A stretch of DNA of 64,000 bases from Pinus tabuliformis. Lineage: Eukaryota; Streptophyta; Pinopsida; Pinales; Pinaceae. Below the pieces are notes generated by a model that was not told the origin of the DNA, did not search any database, and worked only from the letters and a program-made list of their open reading frames with translations. This document shows positions 58,554-64,000 of this stretch, piece by piece. Both the position numbers and the translations under genes were made by a program. Every line of letters begins with the position of its first letter. The stretch's first letter is position 1. The stretch covers positions 1,016,774,514 to 1,016,838,513 of the forward strand of contig CM062804.1 in the NCBI GenBank assembly GCA_031772625.1, given 5' to 3'.

Positions 58554-60478
58554 TGTAACCACCCTTTCCAAATTTACCCAATTTCACTTGCCTTGCAGGG
58601 TAAACATGAGATGGAGAGTTACTATGACATGACCCAACCTCCAAGCTTTAGTTATGAAAGTGGGGCCGAAAACTGACAACTCACCTCATCCCTCAGGGTA
58701 TAGAACACTCAGGGGCCAAAGAACCACCCCAGGTGACCAAACCCTAAATTAGGGTTGTAGCTCACACACTTTAACCCCCAACCACATGCATGACAAGGCC
58801 TCCATGAGGTTATAGGCCTCCAACCACATGCACAAGCCCTACTTTGTGCGGCTACGACCCAAATTGTTCAGTTCAGAGGGTGCGGTCCCGAGATCTAAGT
58901 CTAGATTCTAGGTCAACCTCCAGACCACTGCCTAGAACTCATTGAGACTTTCTAGAATGATAAATAACATTAGGACAAAGCCATTCATACAAAACTTGAT
59001 GAAGGACTTGACCTGACCAGGCCTAACCATAACAATCATTTTGACATACATATCGTGAGCAAGTAATCTACAGGTCATGGATGAATATTTGAACATAGGG
59101 GTCTGAAACCTATCTAAGAATCACCAAGAATGTCTAATTCCCTTTAATAATAGTTGCAATAACATTTGTTAGCTCATGCATTCATTAACCATTCATCAAA
59201 TAATCAAAACATATTAAGAGCCATAACTAGAACTTGTTATGGAACCATGCTTATAACCAACATATAATCAGAATAACAACCATGATAGAGCAACCATCAT
59301 AGCCACATAATCTCAAGTACAAGTAATCATAAAATACACTAGGAAAAGAGCTCTTATTAACATATGCAAAAACCAACCAAGTCAGGGACTTCCACGTACC
59401 ACCTGACCATAGATTGAGCAGAACCAAATATTTCTTTCATCCAATCACCCTTGTGCCATATTCCAAGCATGAATGTGGAATCTCATGGAATAAACCAAAC
59501 CAGGGCTTCCAGAGGCCAAACCACCTTAACCAGTGATTCCACCTCACTGTTTGACATCATTCACCAACCAAATCGGTCTCTACCCAAGTTGTCCAGGGCT
59601 CCAAGAACTAGTAACTCAACCCATAACTTTGCAAGGATCCAGAATGTTTGTCCAGCCTGGATCTAGGGACTAGTAACTCAACCCACCAAGGGCTCCAAAG
59701 TGTTTGTCCCAACCTAGGATCTAGGACTAGTAACTCAAACCCAAGCTATTATAGGGCTTCCAGAGCATTTGTTCCAACCCACAACCTTAGGGAATTATGA
59801 TCACCAACCATATGAAAAATCAAATGGGAAAACCCACAACACCATGGCTATCTCTAAAACGACAAGGCAAGGCTAAAACCATTGTCACTCTAGGCAAATC
59901 TTCATGCTAATGACAACACATAACCAAAAAATCACATGCATGTACCATGCATCCAAAAATCGACAAGGAATCACACATGCAACCTGTTACCTTCCAAGCA
60001 ATCCTACTATAGTTGTTGATCCACATGTTCCCTTATGCTTTCTTGTATTCCTCTACCTTCTCTCTCCAAATCCAAGTGAATGCTAAATTGCTCCAAGAAT
60101 GCTCTAAGTGTGCAAGAGTATGAGAGAATGGGTGAATAGAAGATAGCTCCACCCAAAAATTGTCAAAAGGCTATGAACTGATCCTCATAAGCCTTTTTAT
60201 TATCGAGGCTTCTTTTTTCTTCATTTTACTTCATTTTTCCTTCAATTTCCTCCTCATGTAAATTTGTTACGTTTCATCTCCCTTTTCTCCTATTTCCCTT
60301 TATTTACATAAATAAAATGTCAATTAATGTCTCTTTGCCTTTGTCAATTTCCATAGCCATAAATAAACTAAAAGTGACACCCACTAATATGTTTTTCTCA
60401 TCATTCATATTGGAATATGTGTCCCATGACCTTGGTCTTATATTTTTTTAAATGGAAAATCAACCAGTGGTTGTTACA
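58554..60478 (-). mobile_element. family X LTR, copy C (3' LTR of a minus-strand element)
   Basis: On the minus strand it starts TGTAACAACCACTGG and ends GGGTGGTTACA, the best-preserved ends of the three family copies (12145-14358, 15150-17128). Upstream on that strand is GGGGGAGGGATT, a convincing polypurine tract, so this is a 3' LTR with an internal region continuing beyond 60479. It begins four bases after the end of the E1 3' LTR, and its first base coincides with the last base of the E1 target duplication. Confidence 0.75.
59600..59740 (-). repeat. minisatellite in family X copy C
   Basis: Three GGGACTAGTAACTCAACCC-like units near 59605, 59667 and 59724. Confidence 0.75.
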
Positions 60479-60491
60479 AATCCCTCCCCCA
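60479..60491 (-). promoter_or_regulatory. polypurine tract next to LTR copy C
   Basis: The minus strand reads TGGGGGAGGGATT directly before the LTR start. Confidence 0.7.
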
Positions 60492-61767
60492 TGTGGGAAC
60501 ACAGTCCTTGGTGTTCTATGACACCTATGGCCAACAAACCACTGAAAACATGACATATTTCCCATGGAGCTTTATAACACAACTCGTTGCAGTATTTACA
60601 ATGATATTATGTTGAAAACATGATAATCACACCATTTAATGGAGCTTTATAACACAACTCATTACGTTATTTACGATCACAACCACATATACTTATGCAC
60701 ATTTGCTTTGACCAACAAATAATCATACATGTCTATGGATCTTTATAACCACAACTCGATACAATATTTACAATATCATACACATATGCATATACACATT
60801 TTCTCTAACCAACAAATAAAGGATATAATGCTCATATCAATCAACAAGGGAATCCAAAGGCTCACACCTCCACCCTCAAAAGTAGTACCATGATTCACCT
60901 TCTTCCTAAGAAGTCCATAATCCACTGCCAAAATCAAATCCTACATCCAATGTCTAGTGCTATGATCCTCCCAGTGAACATTTACTGACTCATTGTTCTA
61001 GGGCACACTCCCAATGTGTTTTTGATTCCATCTGGCAATGTGAATGACCAAAACAAATTCATTCCCTGACCTTCCCTTCTCTGCTACACAGTCTCTTGGG
61101 CAATCCTGTTACCCCCTTTCGTGCAGTCATACACCTTCCAAGTTTCGTTGGCGTCCCCTTCTCTGCTACACAGTCCCTTGGGAAATCCATCCATTAGCAA
61201 GGTTTCCTTACATCAGAAGGCCCAAAAATCAAGGCATATCCCTCCCTCAAAACCATAATACCGGTTATAACATGCTCATGGAAATTAGTGGACACTATTG
61301 GGTACCAGTGTTCGGCGAGGGCCCTGTTCTTGAATGCTTTACCATCATACTGTTACCTGTCCCAATTCCTTTTTGTTGTTCCTACTAATTCCCGCAGTAA
61401 CCACCCAGATCGAGCATTTTCCATGCTTTCCTGCACCAAGCACATAATTTCCATTAGATTCAAAAGAAAATAAATAAATTCAAATCATACCTCATCATTT
61501 TCCCATTAATAAGGTACACCTGCAATTATATTTACTTCTTGTCACAACAAGTCAAACTAGCTCTTTGATCAAATCATCATGAATAAACATATCACATTCA
61601 ATTAGCTCAAAATGCAACCATCATAAATTAGAACCATAGATCACATGCATAATTAAAATTGAAATAAAAAACTTATCTTTCAATCGGTTATTTGCTTCTA
61701 CCTTTGTCCTTTATGTACTGGCACCGAATCAATTACCACACCCGATAATCACTCAGTGCCTTCTCTT
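60492..61767 (-). other. non-coding internal-like region of the family X element
   Basis: No gag or pol frame is visible on either strand. It contains imperfect direct repeats: three GGAGCTTTATAACACAACTCGTT-like blocks near 60567, 60642 and 60739, and two CCTTCTCTGCTACACAGTC blocks about 80 bp apart near 61075 and 61156. The element may be non-autonomous, or this may be a long 3' untranslated part. Confidence 0.45.
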
Positions 61768-62262
61768 CAACCATGTACACATACACACAATGTACATCAC
61801 ACGCATACACCCACACACAGTGTACCACACAGCACATACACCTACACACGGTGTACGACATAAAACATATATGTACATAGAGTACAACACAACAAATACA
61901 CATTTCATGATACAATGATTACATAATACACATAACACAAAACCATATGTACACAACACAACATATACGATGTGTGCACAATACCACATGTACATAACAT
62001 CACCTGCACAACATGTACACAACACCACCTGCACAACGTGTGCACAACACCACATGTACACAACACTACATGTACAACATGTACACAACACCACATGTAC
62101 AACATGTACACAACACCATATGTACAACGTGTACACCGCACCACACATGTACACAACACTGCATATACAACATGTACACAACACTGCATATACGACATGT
62201 ACATAACACCATTTGTATACAACACCGCATATACAACATGTACAACATATACACAACAATAG
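61768..62262. repeat. ACATGTACACAACACCAC minisatellite
   Basis: Degenerate tandem units built from ACAACATGTACACAACACCAC, about 20-30 bp each, for roughly 500 bp. The lack of stop codons in several frames creates overlapping Cys/Val- or His/Thr-rich open frames on both strands, which are not genes. Confidence 0.85.
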
Positions 62263-64000
62263 TACTAGAAATCTAGAGACCACACTATCTCTACTAGGAA
62301 ACCTTGCCTCTAGTGTCTTTACACTATCCATGCTTGTTCTAACATGCCATATATCGCACTGCTTTCATTCAGCGGATGTGTCCCTCAACATACTTTGTCT
62401 ATAACATAAACTTAGACATAATATAAACACATAATATCAATTCATATCCACATGATACTAACCTCATAGATCTATCAAGGCTACTCTCCCACTTGATTCC
62501 TCTTGAACCAAAAAATTATTCATACCATTCACTTGCATAAGCAATCATTCTTCTACAAAAATATCCCTGAAAACCCTATCAGACAATGACATACATATGT
62601 ACATGCATGCATATAAACATTAGCACAAAACAATCATAATCTCTGACGACCCTATTAGACAACAACATACATACATACATGTATACATATATCGACATCA
62701 ACATAATCATGATCATAACATAATTACCATATATTATAAGGTCAAGGTTAAGATAACTCCCTTTATCTGTGCAATGCATGCACAACATTGAGAACAACAA
62801 TTTCCAACATAGCCAAAGCGTCTGACGCCTCAAATCCATTCACTTTACCTTTCTTGTTACCTTTCTCACGACTATCTTGCCTTTTTCCATTTCCATCAAT
62901 GGACCCAACCAATCAAACTAGTTGTCATATTATTTCCTTCAGCTTCCCTTATACATGCATCAGGCTTCATCCGAGTCTTACATTACCTGTTGGGTTTCAT
63001 TGAGATCCCCTCCTCCCCCCCGGACCCCCTGAGCTCCATTAAATTCCTCTTGTCCAACCAATTACCAATACCCTCAAAACATAAAAGGCAAGAGCACTAA
63101 ACAAACAAGAAGCATGAAAAACCAATAGCAATACGACACCACAAACAAAGTGGTATGACCATGCACTAGACATAATCAAAACCACAAATCAAGCACAAAA
63201 CTAGCAACAAACACCATGACTCAACCCCATGGTTCCCAATGCTTCCAAGGGAAATATCAACCTAAGCTTTCTTCAAGATTTCATGGCCGTCTCTTTTGCT
63301 AGGAAATTCCCTGCATCATACTGCCATTAACACATAACTTCTAGTGCATAAATAAACATAACAATATACCAATTAATTTACCTTGTTGTGCCAAGCACAC
63401 TTCCTTATAACTGAACACGTACATATATCATCTCTCAAGGGACTCCAATTCTCTTTATGAATCCAACTATCACTGGAAATCAACTGTTATACATGTCAAG
63501 TACATGTTCATAAATATAACACATATCCACATAATGTCAGACAAAATCAAGGTTGAGAAGACTTCATGTATTCATGCAAGGCCCTCAGTAATTTGGAAAT
63601 TGTGGTTTCCAAACATAGCCAAAATAATTCTTACCTAATTCCTTTCATTTAACTTTTCCTTGCCTCAATAGAGTCTTACCATGTATTGTTGCCTCACCGA
63701 GATGTTAGTTATATAAACGAATCAACTATTACCTTGTCATGTTAATACCAAGCATGTTTCCCTGCAACTGTTCACACATGTTCCAAAGATCAAGACATCA
63801 TATCTATTAGCTGAAATCAACCTTTACTAAGACTAAAAACAATGTCGCAATCAACTCACAGTCATTAGTCCTAATACTACAACTAACACCCACTTACACT
63901 CAAGTACATATTAGTTGTCTTAGCACATAATGTGTTAGTATGACTATCCTAAAACAAGATCATTCCTTCATGCAATATTATAGACACACATACTCATATT
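62263..64000. other. non-coding DNA to the window end
   Basis: AT-rich, no recognised domain. It includes an imperfect direct repeat near 62572-62640 and 62647-62700 (CCCTAT(C/T)AGACAA(T/C)GACATACAT-like). It may still belong to the internal region of the family X element. Confidence 0.35.

Noticed and set aside
61753-62331. Long overlapping open frames on both strands (Cys/Val-rich minus, His/Thr-rich plus)
   Set aside because: They arise from the ACATGTACACAACACCAC minisatellite, which lacks stops in several frames.
1-64000. CRISPR arrays, tRNA or rRNA genes, bacterial-style operons
   Set aside because: No regularly spaced identical repeats with unique spacers, no cloverleaf-like sequence noticed, and gene architecture is plant nuclear and transposon-derived.

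Overview
The window is repeat-dominated nuclear DNA of a seed plant. It is AT-rich and intron-like, with almost no host coding sequence. Long LTR retrotransposons, solo LTRs, L1-type LINE debris and G-rich non-autonomous DNA elements are stacked inside one another. The sparse host genes, very long LTRs (1.5-3.2 kb), old decayed elements and a first exon with no second exon in reach fit a giant genome such as a gymnosperm; the organism is inferred, not shown. The only recognisable host-gene fragment is exon 1 of an RBP45/RBP47-like RNA-binding protein (10816-10980, minus).

Layout. 1-2.1 kb: a candidate Athila-type LTR followed by a primer-binding-site-like motif. 2.76-5.38 kb: a G-rich terminal-inverted-repeat element with an 8-bp target duplication, containing a second element of the same terminal family with its own perfect 8-bp duplication. 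6.37-9.09 kb: a decayed, unrecognised gene of roughly 900 codons (minus). 9.2-12.1 kb: tandem repeats and the RBP45-like exon. 12.1-17.9 kb: two LTRs of one family in opposite orientations, the second splitting a LINE ORF1 relic (DUF4283-like domain plus CCHC knuckle). 17.9-26.5 kb: LINE ORF2 fragments (minus) with AT-repeat tails, and a duplicated 137-bp block.

26.49-58.55 kb is one 32-kb nested complex. The host is a Tat-like Ty3/gypsy element on the plus strand (LTRs 26491-28811 and 56233-58549; gag, protease, an extra RNase H, RT, RNase H, integrase). It is interrupted at 30439-37868 by a minus-strand chromovirus-like element (target duplication AGAAG), itself interrupted at 32596-34153 by a solo LTR (TCGGT). 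It is interrupted again at 42347-55465 by a second, younger Tat-like element on the minus strand (ATGTG). Each insertion is delimited by inverted TG...CA ends and matching 5-bp flanks, so the order of events can be read directly.

58.55-64 kb: a third LTR of the 12-17 kb family lies within 4 bp of the 32-kb complex, next to a polypurine tract, followed by non-coding internal-like DNA with minisatellites. All retroelement proteins seen carry stops, frameshifts or lost catalytic residues. The least damaged is the 42-55 kb element. I found no CRISPR array, tRNA or rRNA gene, and no operon-like or defence-like system.
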